DNA of 64,000 bases, taken from Dromiciops gliroides (taxonomy: Eukaryota > Chordata > Mammalia > Microbiotheria > Microbiotheriidae). The notes below the pieces were generated by a model. It saw nothing but the letters and a program-made list of their open reading frames with translations, did no database searches and was not told the DNA's origin. The position numbers and the translations under genes are program-made. Shown here one piece after another: positions 25,501-38,300 of the stretch (its first letter is position 1; the number at the start of each line of letters is the position of its first letter). The DNA lies in assembly GCF_019393635.1 (NCBI RefSeq), contig NC_057864.1, positions 494,634,216-494,698,215 on the forward strand, read 5' to 3'.

Positions 25501-28500
25501 CTCTGGTCATTCTCTCTCTTCCATTTCGACTTCTTTCCCTCCTATTGATGGCAGAAGGAGCAGAGTAAAGGACAGGACTCAAAATCAACATCTTTGGGAG
25601 CTGCCAGCATGGAAGTAGGTTTGCATCTAGGTAGCTCCTAAGCAAAGTGTTATTCCTAAGACGTCAGTGAATTTGGGGAGGACACCTGCCAAAATGGTCA
25701 GTTTGTGTCAGGCCAACAGAGCTTGTACTTTTCGGTTGGTTTGGCCACTCTGTGGGTGCTGTGCAACTCTTGGCATGGCATGCTAGAAAGCTGAACACTG
25801 CAGAAGATGTCCGCGAGGGCAACAAATCAACAGACAGATAAGGTCCAGCTGGTGGATTTGTTTGGCTGGGGAATGGCCAATCTCCATGATTGTGAAGAAG
25901 AGAGATTCAACTAGACCCAAGTCAATGGGGAAAATTCAAATAAGAGAGATGGGACTGATGGGTATCTCTCCGGCCAGTGGCACCATTGGTGACCAATAGA
26001 GTTGGAAGGGGACTGAGAGGACATGGCTAATCACAAAGCAAGACACATGATCTATGCTTTGGTGTGCAAAACTGAATCTGTTGCTTACAATTGTCCCCTG
26101 AACCTCATGATTTATGACGATTACTGTCAGGAATTACAACAGGTAGGTTGTAAGGAGGAGGGTGAAGGGGGGAACTCACCTCCTATCTTCTCACTTCCTA
26201 TCAGGTCCCTATCTCCATCCATGGTTGCCATTGGGTAGATCATGGTACTTCATAGTACTTCATGACCTTAGAGGTCATGGGGCTGCTCAGCTCCCGTTTG
26301 CTCCCGGTTACAGATTGTGGCAGCCATCTTGCAGATGCAAGCCATCAGTCATGCCATTAGAGGGGAATTGGGAGAAGGCGTGTGGATAGGTCAGTGAAAA
26401 TCCATCCCCACCGCTGGAGGAAGAACTCAAAGCACACAGCCCATGGGCAGCAGTCAGTAGGCTTAGCTCCATCCACAAAGAGCAGCCCATCAGGGATACA
26501 GCTCGCAGACGTGCTGCTGCCAGACGCACCATCGCCAAAGCAGCCAAGCTTGATGGACATGCCCTCCCATCACCTGAAAATCACTTGCCACTCTAGCCCC
26601 TCGGTGGAGGCTGGGATAGGGCAGAAGATGTATCACAGCCTGGCATGCAACCCTAGACCTTTAGGAAGGGCACCAGAGACAGATCTCCAACTGGAGCCTC
26701 TGGGTCTGCATCAATGAGGGGAGGAGGCATAGAGGGTCTGCTTCAATGTAAGCCCATAGGGAAGAAGCTGAAATAATAGAGGTCACCTCCTCAGAGACCT
26801 GGTCTCTGTGCGCAGCAGAGAAGAGAGAATCATGGAGCAAATTTCGGGGGTCAAGGCTCCATTTCCATTCTGCTTTTGCTGTTGTTGGCTTTAACTCAGG
26901 TGCCAGGCTTGGACTCAGGCAATGAGTGAAGCACATCCCAGAAGAGTGACTTTTCCACCCTCTGTTGAAATCTCGAGGTGGGGAGGATGAGCTTGGGTTA
27001 TCCAAGTCTGGGCCAGCAAAGGACAAACCCTGACCGGTCCTGCTAAGCTGGAAGCACCAGTGATGGACTATGCCTTCCCAGCTGCTCTACCTTCAGGGGC
27101 TCATCACCAGATTGGCCTGAGGGGATTCATTTTTTGGTCCCAGCAGCTTGAGAAAACCTATTGAATTATGGCAAAGAAATAGACCCAGAAGGGACCCGAG
27201 GGGTCATCTAGTCCAACACCCTCATTTTACATGCTAAGAAACTGAAGTTCAGACCAGAGACCCCCCCGCCCCTGCGATCTCTCTGGATCAGGTTGGAAGG
27301 GCCTCAGGGGAGGAAAGGAATCCAAGACCTTGGAAGGATGAAAATATTTGAACTGAACAGTTTCACCCAAAAGCAGGACCCTTAGAGAGCAGTGCAGGCT
27401 GGGGGTTTAACTCAGACTGAGCAGGGTTAGCTTTCTAGCATTCCAGGTGAGCCCAGCTCCCCTTTTAAGTGTGCCTGCCGTCCTCCCTAGTGGGCAGGGG
27501 CCACGTCATCAGGCAGGGGCCACGCTATCAGGTGCCACCAAATCTTGGTCAAAGGTTTTAGACTTTTTCTTTTTTCTTTTTCATGTGGGGCAATGAGGGT
27601 TAAGTGACTTGCCCAGGGTCACACAGCTAGTAAGTGTCAAGTGTCTGAGGCCGGATTTGAACTCAGGTCCTTCTGAATCCAGGGCTGGTGCTTTATCCAC
27701 TGCGCCACCTAGATGCCCCTGGTTTTAGACTTTTTAAAACACTCCTCCACCCATGGGCTCATTTTGCCTCCACAGAAGCCCTGGGAGCTAGGCAGGGCAG
27801 GTATCATTAGCTCCTCCCTATAGTTGAGGAAACTGAGTCCCAGAAAAGTCTTGCCCAAGGCAGTCCAGCTGTTTAAAGGCAGAACCAGGACTCAAACCCA
27901 TCTCTTGATGCCCCACTCTAAGCTCCCTTCAGTGGCTCACAGTTGATCCCCACTGCAGATCTAGAGACTTTAGCCAACACTAGTGTCTCACCTCCGTGCC
28001 CCCTCTCCTTCTGCCAGACTGACAACGAGCCCCAGCACTGAGAACAGCAAGACCTCTACAACCTTTGGAAAACATCTCCAAAGTAACAACCATGAGTGAG
28101 GCATCGCCACAGACCCCTGCAGGACGCGGCAGGGCCAACACCAAATTCAGGCCAACACCTTTGGGGAGCACTGCTGGGACCTTGGTCAGCCTGGGGCCCC
28201 TGAAGGGCTAGCCATCGCTAGAGGCACTTCCCTGTGCTTGGCGGCCAGCCCGACCTCATCGGGCCCTCACTCGGCTTGAGGGGGCCACAGTCTCAGGCTG
28301 CATCTCTTCCCTATAGGAAGCTGCCTCAGAGGAGACCAGGACCCTGTGAGGCTGACCAAGAGAGACAGGGCTGGTATCCATGGGAGGCATGCAGGGCAAG
28401 GGCTCTTGGCAACAGATGACAGGAGAGAGTCAGTAAGCACAGCACCCACAAGGGTCTAGATCGTCAGCTTTTGACTGGTTTTAGGGTTATCGGTTTATGA

Positions 28501-29342
28501 AGAAGAGCAAGCAACCTTTTCTCAGGCAACTGTGAGACCCTTAGTTACAGATGGGATGTCATCTGCATTGCTGGGAGGTCTCCCTCCCCTGATCCCCTCC
28601 CCCACCTCTAACACATACATCCCAGTGAAACTGAGGGGTTTGCTACACAAAAATACACCAGTATCTTACCCCACTCTCTACTGTAGGAATTCTCAAGGAG
28701 AAGACATTTTTAACAATCCCTACAGTTCTCAGGATCACGCCCACCCCCCTAGCATTGACTGATGTCCCCCCATTGAGGCCCTATGGGCTTGAGCAGCCAT
28801 GAGAGAAAAACAGACTCTGAAACCAATTTCTGGTCAGTGGGAATCCAGCAGTTGTGTGGCCCGTGGGCACAAAGGATCCTGGGACCCACAAAGAGAGTCT
28901 CCTGAAGCCCAAAGCTGAGAAACCAGGGAGGGCTCATGCCCTTGTGCCCACTTAGGGAGGGTGATAGCCAGGCCTAGCACATACTAAGCTCTTGCTGGTT
29001 ATGGAAATGGATTGATGAAGGTGTAACCTCCCATACCATCTGTGGGAGCCCTGGAACATGAAGCTTTCAGAGTCTTGCCCTGGGTTTCCTCTTTGTTCCC
29101 TAGGGTTTCCTTAAACTAACATCCTGTCTTTAACAGATCTGGGCCTCGCTTTGGGATGAGGGGGCTGGGAAGAGCCAGGCTGTTTGGGCCCCAATTTCTC
29201 ATCCCAGAAGCACAGGGCAAATGCGGACTAGCTTTTAGCCCTAGGCAACCATGAATTTAATCTCAACCTTCCCTATCCCACCATTAACACACTGAGCTAG
29301 TCTGCACTTTCCTTTCATTCCCAAAATGTGTGAGTGAGTGAA

Positions 29343-29374
<32 letters not shown>

Positions 29375-32300
29375 ACAGACAGACAGACACAGGGGGATAG
29401 AGTGGGAGGGAGAGTGGGGGAGATAAGGTGACCCTCTAGCATTACCTGTTTGGCAGGGAAGATCGGGGCAGACAATCTGTGGATCTGGAAGAGAAAAGAA
29501 TGCTTGATGAGAATGGGCAGTTCTGAATCCTAGTGTCTTCTGGCTCATGCCAGTACAAAACCCAGAGGGGGCGGTCTTTCTGCTCCATTCATAAGATCAT
29601 AGAGTTGGAGCGAAACTGCTCCCATTTTGCAGCTGAGGAAACTGAGGTGCAGAGAGGGGCCTCAGCCAGGAAGTAGCTGAAGGAGGGTTCACATGAAGGT
29701 CTTCCTGACTCCATGCTCTGGTGCTCTACCCATTGAAATACACTTTCCCATGCTTCTTTTCTACTCCCTTCTATGGATCCCCCCTTCTTCCCACTGATGG
29801 TAGAGCGTTAGGGAAGCTCGGTCTGACTTCACTTGTTCTGGACTACCCCGTGCCCCAGCTGTGTGTGTGTGGGCACATGGGTGTTTGGCTTTTCCCTGGG
29901 CTTAATGGAATGTTTGACTTAGAGTCAGAAGTCCTGAGTGTGAATCCTGCTTCAGACAGTGACTACCTGTGTGACCCTGGGCACAGAACCTCTGTCTGCC
30001 TCAGCTTCTTCCTCTGTAAAATGGACCTAAGGAGATGATACAGTTAAAGAACTTGGCAACCCTCCGAGCTTGACAGAAATGCCACTTTTATTGTTGTGGC
30101 TGCTGTGGCCTTCGTAAGCACCTGTGGTCAATGGGCTAGCTCAAGGGGCTCTCGATGAAAAGACCCGCCACTCTCCAGATTGCCAGCGTCCTTCACCTGG
30201 GGATGGTGGCTTCCATTTCTGCCTTTCTGGGAGAGCAGAGGAAGGCCTGCCCCTTTCTCCATCCAGCCCAAAGCACCTTGCTAGGCTCTTGGGGGGAGGA
30301 CCAGCAGCTCCCCCAGCCCCTCCCAGAGGGGACAGAGGTACCAGGCACTGACCTGGGCAGAGGAAAACTTCCATCTCATCGATGAACTTTTCGGCCACCA
30401 AGTCAGAGAACAAGGTCATGTTGCGCACTTGACCCTTCTGGTTGCAGGCGATGGACCTCAGACTCTCGCTCTCGTGCTGCTCGTTGAACATGTCCCCGAT
30501 GCCAATGGCCGTGACGACGACGTTCTCGACCGTGTTACACAAGGCCGTGAGGGATTGCTCGTCATCACGGGGATCATGGCGCCCGTCGGTGATGACGACC
30601 GCGAACACTTTGGTCTTCTTCCGCCTGCTGCCCTTGATGAGAGCGTTGTAGGTGTAATTCAGGGCCGAGGGGGTCCAGGTGCCCCCTGCAATCCACTCTA
30701 ACTTTTTCACCTCCTCCTTGAATTGGGAAAGGGTGGTGATCCGCTCATCGTCCAGCTTAATGGCCTCAAAGGTTCCGTCATGGCTGTACTGAACCACCCC
30801 GATGCGAGTCCCTGCGGCGGAGCGGACAGCGTGAGCTGGGCGTGACCGCCTCCCAGGTGATCGCCACGCCCCCTCCCCCGCCCAGAATGGGGTGGGGCTC
30901 CCCGCTTCCCCATCCTGGAGTCAATGATGGACAAACCCCAGCGCTTCCAGGTGCGCCAATGAGCGTGTCTACACCCCCCAGGAGGAGCCGTGGTCCAGCG
31001 AAGGCTGACCTGTTTCTGCGTTGGGGTCCTTGGTGATGGAACCGAGCCTGTTGACGACATTGATGACAAAATTCTTCTCCAGGGAGAAGTTGGTGTAGCC
31101 GATGCTCTCCGAGCTGTCAATGACGAACACGATATCCAGAGCGCCGCAGTGCTTCTCGCAGTCTGGGGAGGGAAGGCGGAAGGGAGGGGCGTGTCACCAG
31201 GGAGGAGGCGCCCGCAGCCGGGACAGGCGGGAGCGCCGCTCTGACAGGCTTCCTCAGCTCCTGCGCACCTCGCACCTCCGTGGGACCCACGCCTCGTGCT
31301 CCAGGGGAGGAACCGACTTAGCCTCCCCAGGGCGTCCATCCCCTGAGTCCCCTGGCGGAGCGACTGGCCCCAAATGGGCAACAGCATGGCTGATGCACCA
31401 TCAGTCAAGTGCAAGGGAGAGGTCCAGCAGGTGAGCGCCGTTGTGGCCCAAGCTCGCTGGGACCGAGCCCCAGGCTCAGGTCAAGGACAGCTCCCCTCAA
31501 GTCTCCCCTGTTCTATGGCTACACTGCTCCTCTGTGCTTGTTCTCCCTCACATCCTGCTGATTAGTGTAGCGTCCTTCTCCCTATCTCATTGTCAGCTCT
31601 TGGAGTTTCTTAATGCTGGCGTCAAGCAGAAGGCCTGTGGCCTCTAACGATCTCCTCCCGACCGCCGAGGAACTCCCTGGTGTGCACACTCCCTCTGCCG
31701 ATGCAGGTTGGCCACTGAAGCCTTAGGAAGCACCAGGAGGTCCACCCTGCTCGGGGTCCCACAGCCAGGGGCAAGACTTGGTCCCTTCTTCCCGATTCTC
31801 CAGCCAGGTCTCTATCTGCTGAGACTCCCTAACTTTCTTGTACAGACTAGATAGAGCTGGCTCCCAATAGATGCTGGTTGTTGAAACGAACCCCAGCCCC
31901 TCTTGGTGTGGAAGCCGTCCTGACCCTCTGAGCCCGCCCCAGGCAGTGCCCACTGCCCTGGGAGCACCAGCTGACTCACCACAGCAGCCACACGTCTCCC
32001 TCACATATGTCATGACGTCACATTCCTGCAGGAAAGCAAGGGAGAGGTCAGGGAGAGCTGGGGCTCCTGCCTCCACCACCAAAGTGGGGCAAGGCAGGGG
32101 ATGAAGTGGGGGGAGAGACTTTCCCTCAACAACAGCATCAGAACCAGAATTACCCCTTGGTTCTCCCATCCTCCCCTCCCAGCCTCTCTCCCTGTCTTTG
32201 CTCCTGGGAGAAGGAAGGACTGCGCCCTCATGAGGTTTGGTTTCTTCTCAGAAGGTTCCACATGAGGAGGGGCTCCCACACGGGGGGGGGGGCTCCCACA

Positions 32301-35300
32301 TGAGGCGGGGCTCCCACACGGGGGGGGGGCTCCCACATGAGGCGGGGCTCCCACACGAGGCGGGGCTCCCACACGGGGGGGGGCTCCCACATGAGGCGGG
32401 GCTCCCACACGAGGCGGGGCTCCCACACGGGGGGGGGCTCCCACATGAGGCGGGGCTCCCACACGGGGGGGGCTCCCACATGAGGAGGGGCTCCCACACG
32501 GGGGGGGGCTCCCACACGGGGGGGGCTCCCACATGAGGCGGGGCTCCCACACGGGGGGGGCTCCCACACGGGGGGGGGCTCCCACATGAGGCGGGGCTCC
32601 CACACGGGGGGGGCTCCCACATGAGGCGGGGCTCCCACACGGGGGGGGGCTCCCACACGAGGCGGGGCTCCCACACGGGGGGCTCCCACATGGGAGCACA
32701 GATGCCATCCCACTGAGGATGCTTTGAACAATCCCCTGCCTCCACAACCAGGCCTACGCACCGTCAGGCCGGGGTCTCCAGGGGGTCCGGGTTCGCCCTA
32801 GGGGAAGAAGTCTATGGTTAGGATCTTTGCTGGCAGCTCTGCCAGCAGTTGGCAGCTTCCTCTGCAGAGGGAGGACAAGGTCGAGGGGGGTGAGAGGCAT
32901 GCATAGGGTGCTGGGACTCTGGGGGGCCGGGGAGCCCTTGCCAGACTCCCGTTCCCAAGCCTGGACTGGCAGGTCAATGCTCAGGGGCAGCAGATGCAGG
33001 ACTCAGCAAAGGGGAAGTACCTCTGGGCCTGGAGATCCTTTGGGTCCTCTGGGACCGGGCTCTCCGGGGGGACCAGGATCTGCCTGTAAAGGACAAACCC
33101 GAATGAGGAGGCGCCAAACTCTGCTGACACCTGGTCTGTGAGGAGAGCTCGGTGGGTGATTATTCCTCCCCAGCTGGTGGGAGCCGGGGGAAGACCAGCT
33201 CTAGGGAGCAGGGGGTGGATGATGCACGCCGCAGCACAGCGTCCTGCCTCTCCTCCAAAGGGGGAGGTCACAGGGCAAGGGGAGGAGCTCGGTGGGTACG
33301 AGTACAAGGCAGAAAAAAACCATTTTTAGCCTGATCCTGAGGGCCAGCCTGGCACCCCCGGGCCCAAGCCAATGGAGGGCACTTCCCATTCACAGCCTCT
33401 CCTGGACTGCCCCATCCGCTGTTTCTACTCTGATCCAGTCAAAGTAGCTTTTCCCCTTGGCTCTGCTCTCTAATGACACCAGTGCCCATCCTCCCGGCAT
33501 GCCAAGGCTCACAGCTGCCCATTTACAACAGAGAAAATGAGTGACTAGCCATTGTCTCACAGCCAGCAAGGGTCAGAGGTGGTGTTTGACTCCGGGGCCA
33601 AAGGCGCCTTCCTCCACACGGGCCCTAGGCTGGCAGAGATGAACTTCACTTTTCCTTAAGACTTTTGATGGGGGTGGGGGTGGGGGTGGGGGTGGGGAAG
33701 ACTCAAGGCCCCACCAGGTGTGGCGGCCCAGGAGCTGGCCTACTCACCGGCTCTCCTTTCTCTCCTTTTTTCCCAGGGGCTCCCTTGATTCCAAAGTCCC
33801 CTCTTCCGCCCTGTTTGTTACGTAAGAGAACACAGTTATGCAGGACAATGACCATTTGACCAGTCGGGAAGAGCCTGAGCCCTGGGTCGTAACTCAGTGG
33901 TGAATGTGTGTCTACACCCATCATAAACATTCCCCAGAATGCCGTTTTCTCAGACCAGTGGAAGCTGACAGGATGTCCGAGGGGATATTGGGAATCCTGC
34001 TGCCTTGCTCAGCAGAGCCGGATTCATGGCAATGGGGACAGGACGGGGTGGTGGGTGGGGCAGTGTCTCTTGGGCCCTCAGCCCAGCAGGCCCATATTGG
34101 AAATGGGGTGAGGAGGGGGAGTGTGAGTGAGAGCAAAGCTTTGAGCCGGGGCCTGAGAAATGAGCACCCCCAGCTTGGAGATGACGGGGCTGATCAAGCA
34201 CGTTTGTAAGTAGTTGTGTCAAAACTAATTCTTTACCATCGTCACTGTCATCACTCAGAGCTTGGGAACGCTTCCAAGCTTCACCAAGCACTTTCCTCAC
34301 GGGCCCCTGGGATGGAGTCAGCTCGAGCATCCTCAGGCCCAGGGGACAGGGGAGAAATCGGACTCAGAGGGGGAGTGACTTTCCCTGGGCCACACAGGTA
34401 GCCAAGGCCTAGCACGTGATTCCCACGACCCCATTCCATGAGGGATGTCAGGGACACTGCAGGCATCACTGCACAGAGGTCGCTTAGGGAGGAGGGTTGG
34501 GACCCCAGCAGCAGAGGATACCGGACCCACCTGCCCCCGACTCTGACTCACCCAATTCAAGGACTATGAGGAAGATACTGTACCTCTGGGCCTGGGGGGC
34601 CAGGCTCCCCTTTTTCTCCCTGTGAAATAAGCACACCCAGATGAATGACTCCTCAGAGAGAAAAAGCCCTGCATTTGGACATGGGGCTGGGAGACAGACC
34701 CTCTGGGGAGACTCCCTGAAGAGGCAGCTCCCCCACATGGATCTTTAGGTAGCAGGGAAACATCTGTTGTCCACTTGCTTCTCTCCACCTTCCTCAACCT
34801 CCCTCCCCCTCCCTCCTTTTCTACTTCCTTCTTCCTTCCTTCCTTCCTTCCTTCCTTCCTTCCTTCCTTCCTTCCTTCCTTCCTTCCTTCCTTCCTTCCT
34901 TCCTTCCTTCCTTCCTTCCTTCCTTCCTTCCTTCCTTCCTTCCTTCCTTCCTTCCTTCCTTCTTTCCTTCCTTGCACCTTTCCTCCCTAATTTTACTAAT
35001 AAGAAAATGGAGGCCTAGAGAGAAGAAGGACCCAGCTGGGTTAGACCTCTGGCTGGGTCTCAAACGTGGGTCTTCTGCCCCGACAGATCTAACCCCTTTC
35101 CCTCTCTCTGCCCTATGATTGCCAAACCCCTCCATCTTTTACACTCTCCAGCCCAGGGATCTTGGGCTTTTTGATCCTGCCTCCCTCTGTACCAAAGAGG
35201 CTTCTTCCTTTGCTGGGCCACCAGACCCAGCTGCTTTTCTGGCGGTCAGGCTCATGGTTAGTGTGTCTGCTCCATATCAGGATGCCCTGTCCACGCTAAT

Positions 35301-38300
35301 AGCTCAGTTCAACAGGGAATCCATGTGTTGGGTGATTGAACTGGATGGGCCGTCCAGTCTGAGGGGCTGACTGAGTGAATGGCCCTGAATGGACAGGGTC
35401 CCTGCCCCTGGTGACCTGTCAAGCCCCCGTGGGGCCATTTGCCCACCTTGCTCAGGTGGAGTTTTCACATTTACCTTAATGTTTCAACATCTGGAATAGG
35501 GGTCTCAGGGCTCTGACAAGCTCTTAAGCAAGCAGAACCTCCCTCCCTGGCTACCCCTGCCTCTGGCGATGGTGTGAGGCCTCAGTCAGGGCCTACCTAG
35601 CACATCTAGCACACTGTCCTCCTTTGGGTCCAAAGGCTATGGGGCTCTGTCCTGGAGGGAGCAGAGTCCCGCACTTAGCGGTCCCCTGCTCCTCGATGAG
35701 CCCATCCCCCCACCAACGTTTGTTTCTTGTGCTCAGTCCAGAACTTACCGGCTCTCCTCGAGGTCCAGGGTAACTGAAGCCAGGCCGACCTCGGTCTCCC
35801 TAGATGAAGATGGACAGTTCTAATGTTCACATCATGTAACCGTCATGACCATGTGTGTTGGGAGCTCTGAGGTCAGGTGAGTTCTATGATCCACCTAATT
35901 GCCAGCCAACATTTGCTGGGCACCCTCTAACCCATGTGAGTGCTGTAGACTACCCGGGGCATGCAAGTGGGGGGTATTGGTGCCGCCATCAATAGGGCCA
36001 GTGTGTCTGAAGGCGGCTGATTCTTCGGCTCTGACACACAAAAGAAATGCTGTCTTTGGGACCTTCCTGTGTGGGGCGGGGTCTTTGTGAAGATGGTGAG
36101 GATAATTAATCATGATGGCTGATATTTATAGAACGGGTGATGTCTGGCCTTCTCCAGGGCAGGCTCAGCCCCTCCAGGGGCCAGAAGGGAATGAACCTGG
36201 CCTTGCTCTGTGGATTCAGAACTCGTTAGCCCAGTAGCCTCCTTTTAGAGGGAGCCCAACAGAGAGGGGAAGAGACCTGCCCCAGGCCACACAACCACAA
36301 CAGAGCTGGGATGCACCCCTGTTGTCTGGGGACTGCCCAAGGTGTAAATACTGTGTGCTGGGGACACTCAGCTCCCCTCCCGATGATTCTGGAGGGGGGG
36401 GTGGGACCTCAGAGCCCTGTCTCTTCCCTGGCTCACAGGGGAGGGACTTTGGCCTCTTTTCTCCTTTTCTCCTCTCCCTCCATCCCTCTGATGCCCCCTC
36501 AGGGTGAAGCCAAGCCAAGAGGGTGGCCCAGGCTGAGCCAGGCCCTCACCTGCTGCTAGCAGGCAGCCATCCATACCTACCTTGGGTCCTGGAGGTCCTG
36601 ATTCTCCTCTGGGACCAGCATCCCCTGGATCCCCACGTGATCCCTAAGGGAAGGCACGGAAAAGGGGAAAGTGAGGATCTCCCTCATCATTAGCTGGCCG
36701 GCTGTATTTCTAGCAAAAAGCAGTGCTTCCCAGCCCAGGCTAGATCACAGACCAGCTGAGCACCTCCCTGCTCTATGTGACGGGTAAAACTAAATGTATA
36801 TATATATATATATTTTTTTTTGGCGGGACAATGGGGGTTAAGTGACTTGCCCAGGGTCACACAGCTGGTAAGTATTAAGTGTCTGAGGCCGGATTTGAAC
36901 TCAGGTACTCCTGAATCCAGGGCCGGTGCTCTATCCACTGCGCCACCTAGCCGCCCCAACTAAATGGAATATTAATGATATTCTCACATCAACCAGGGGC
37001 TACTCCTCATCCGGGACCTTAGCTCCTGGGGTGTGGAAGCAGGGAAGAGGAGGGCAGGCAGGAGGAGACGGAGCAGCCAGCTCTCTCAGGGGAGCAATAT
37101 AAAGGATTAGGAGGTTTGGGGATTGGCAAGCTAAGAGTTGACTGCCCACGGTGGGCAAGCTGATGCACCATTCTGACTTGGCAGGGAGAGGCCTGTGAGC
37201 AGCACCCTGCTGTTGGGGGCTGAGCCAAGCGACCATGGCATTGGGGTGTCTGTTGTGCCTTCCATGGGCTCCCTGGAGGGGGGGCAGCTGGCACAGACTA
37301 CGGGCAGGGCAGCTCCAGGTGCCAGGGGCTGCCTGGGGAGGTGGACAATCATGTTCTTGAGAAATGACCTTCAGGGCACCTTCTACACCCTTTTTGCTCC
37401 TTGAGGCCAACTTGCTCTCATGACATCACCTCCATTCATCAGAATTTCATAGGCTTGCAGGTGCCTCCACGGGGGTGGGGTGGGGGTTAAGGTGCTGAGG
37501 GAACAGCTCCTGGCATGAGCAGGAGGTCTGACCCAGCCTCTCTGAAGGCCTCGTGATTTCCAGGTAACTCACCTGCTTCCCAGGTAACTCACCTGCTTCC
37601 CAGGCTCTCCAAGGCTGCCCTGAGGTCCTCTGGGTCCGGGCAAGCCACGGTCACCCTGTAGGGACAGGCAAGCGGCCCTTGTGCTCATTCCGCTTCCTGC
37701 AGCCAATCCCCTCCCACGTCCACCTCTAAGGCAGGGTCTGGACAAGAGGCCGCCCAGGTGTTTAGATGGAAAACAGCATTCCAATAGTGAGATTGGCTTG
37801 TCTGCTTTCTAATCAATCAGACCTGTGACCTTCTTGGTACAGGAACCATCCAACCAGCCAATTTCCTCTACCAGAGCAAGTGGGCCCTTTCTCTGCACCT
37901 TAGAGACCTGCCCTGGGGACTAGGAGGTATTTAGTGACATGCCCAGGGTCCCACAGTCTGGGCGTGTCAGGGGCAAAACTTGAACTCAGGGCTTCCTGAC
38001 TGAGGCCAGGTCTCTATCCATTATGCCACGCAGCCTCTTTCTGTCGGCACTTTGCCTTCACTGGGCCAAATGTTTGAATATATCAAAGTGCAGAGATGGA
38101 AGCCTGCTCTTTTTTCGGGGTGGCCAAACTCTTCTCTATACACTCTCTCTCCCAGAAGGCATTGGCACTCTGACGCCCTGGCCATCTCCCTGGGGACCTG
38201 CGGCAAAGTCTGCTGCCTGTTTTACAGGCCTTCAGATATACACGAGTTAGCAAAGCGTAAGAGAAGGGATGAGCTAACTGTTAAGTCTGGGTAGTTTAGG

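Larger units (their letters stand above)
24510..29445 (-). other. COL6A2: COL6A2 intron between exon 27 and the 2C2a exon
   Basis: Contains a MIR-type piece (24760-24870 minus), a short MIR tail (27180-27260), a WSINE1 copy (27564-27719), another MIR-type piece (27760-27920) and a TG repeat (29342-29371). 25.0-27.1 kb has no repeat or exon that I could name. Confidence 0.65.

Noticed and set aside
26382..26620. A frame reading [17 protein letters not shown], briefly considered a basic-protein pseudogene
   Set aside because: Could not be matched to any family and the flanks show no gene structure; too short to support.
32257..32693. CRISPR-like appearance of regularly spaced repeats
   Set aside because: Vertebrate intronic minisatellite: no unique spacers, units differ only by point changes, no cas genes.
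32010..32747. Open frames of 165-245 codons across the 18-bp minisatellite, with repeated VGAPP or GSPASC units
   Set aside because: They arise because the unit length is a multiple of three, occur in several frames on both strands and run antisense or out of frame to COL6A2 exon 24. No start context or family.
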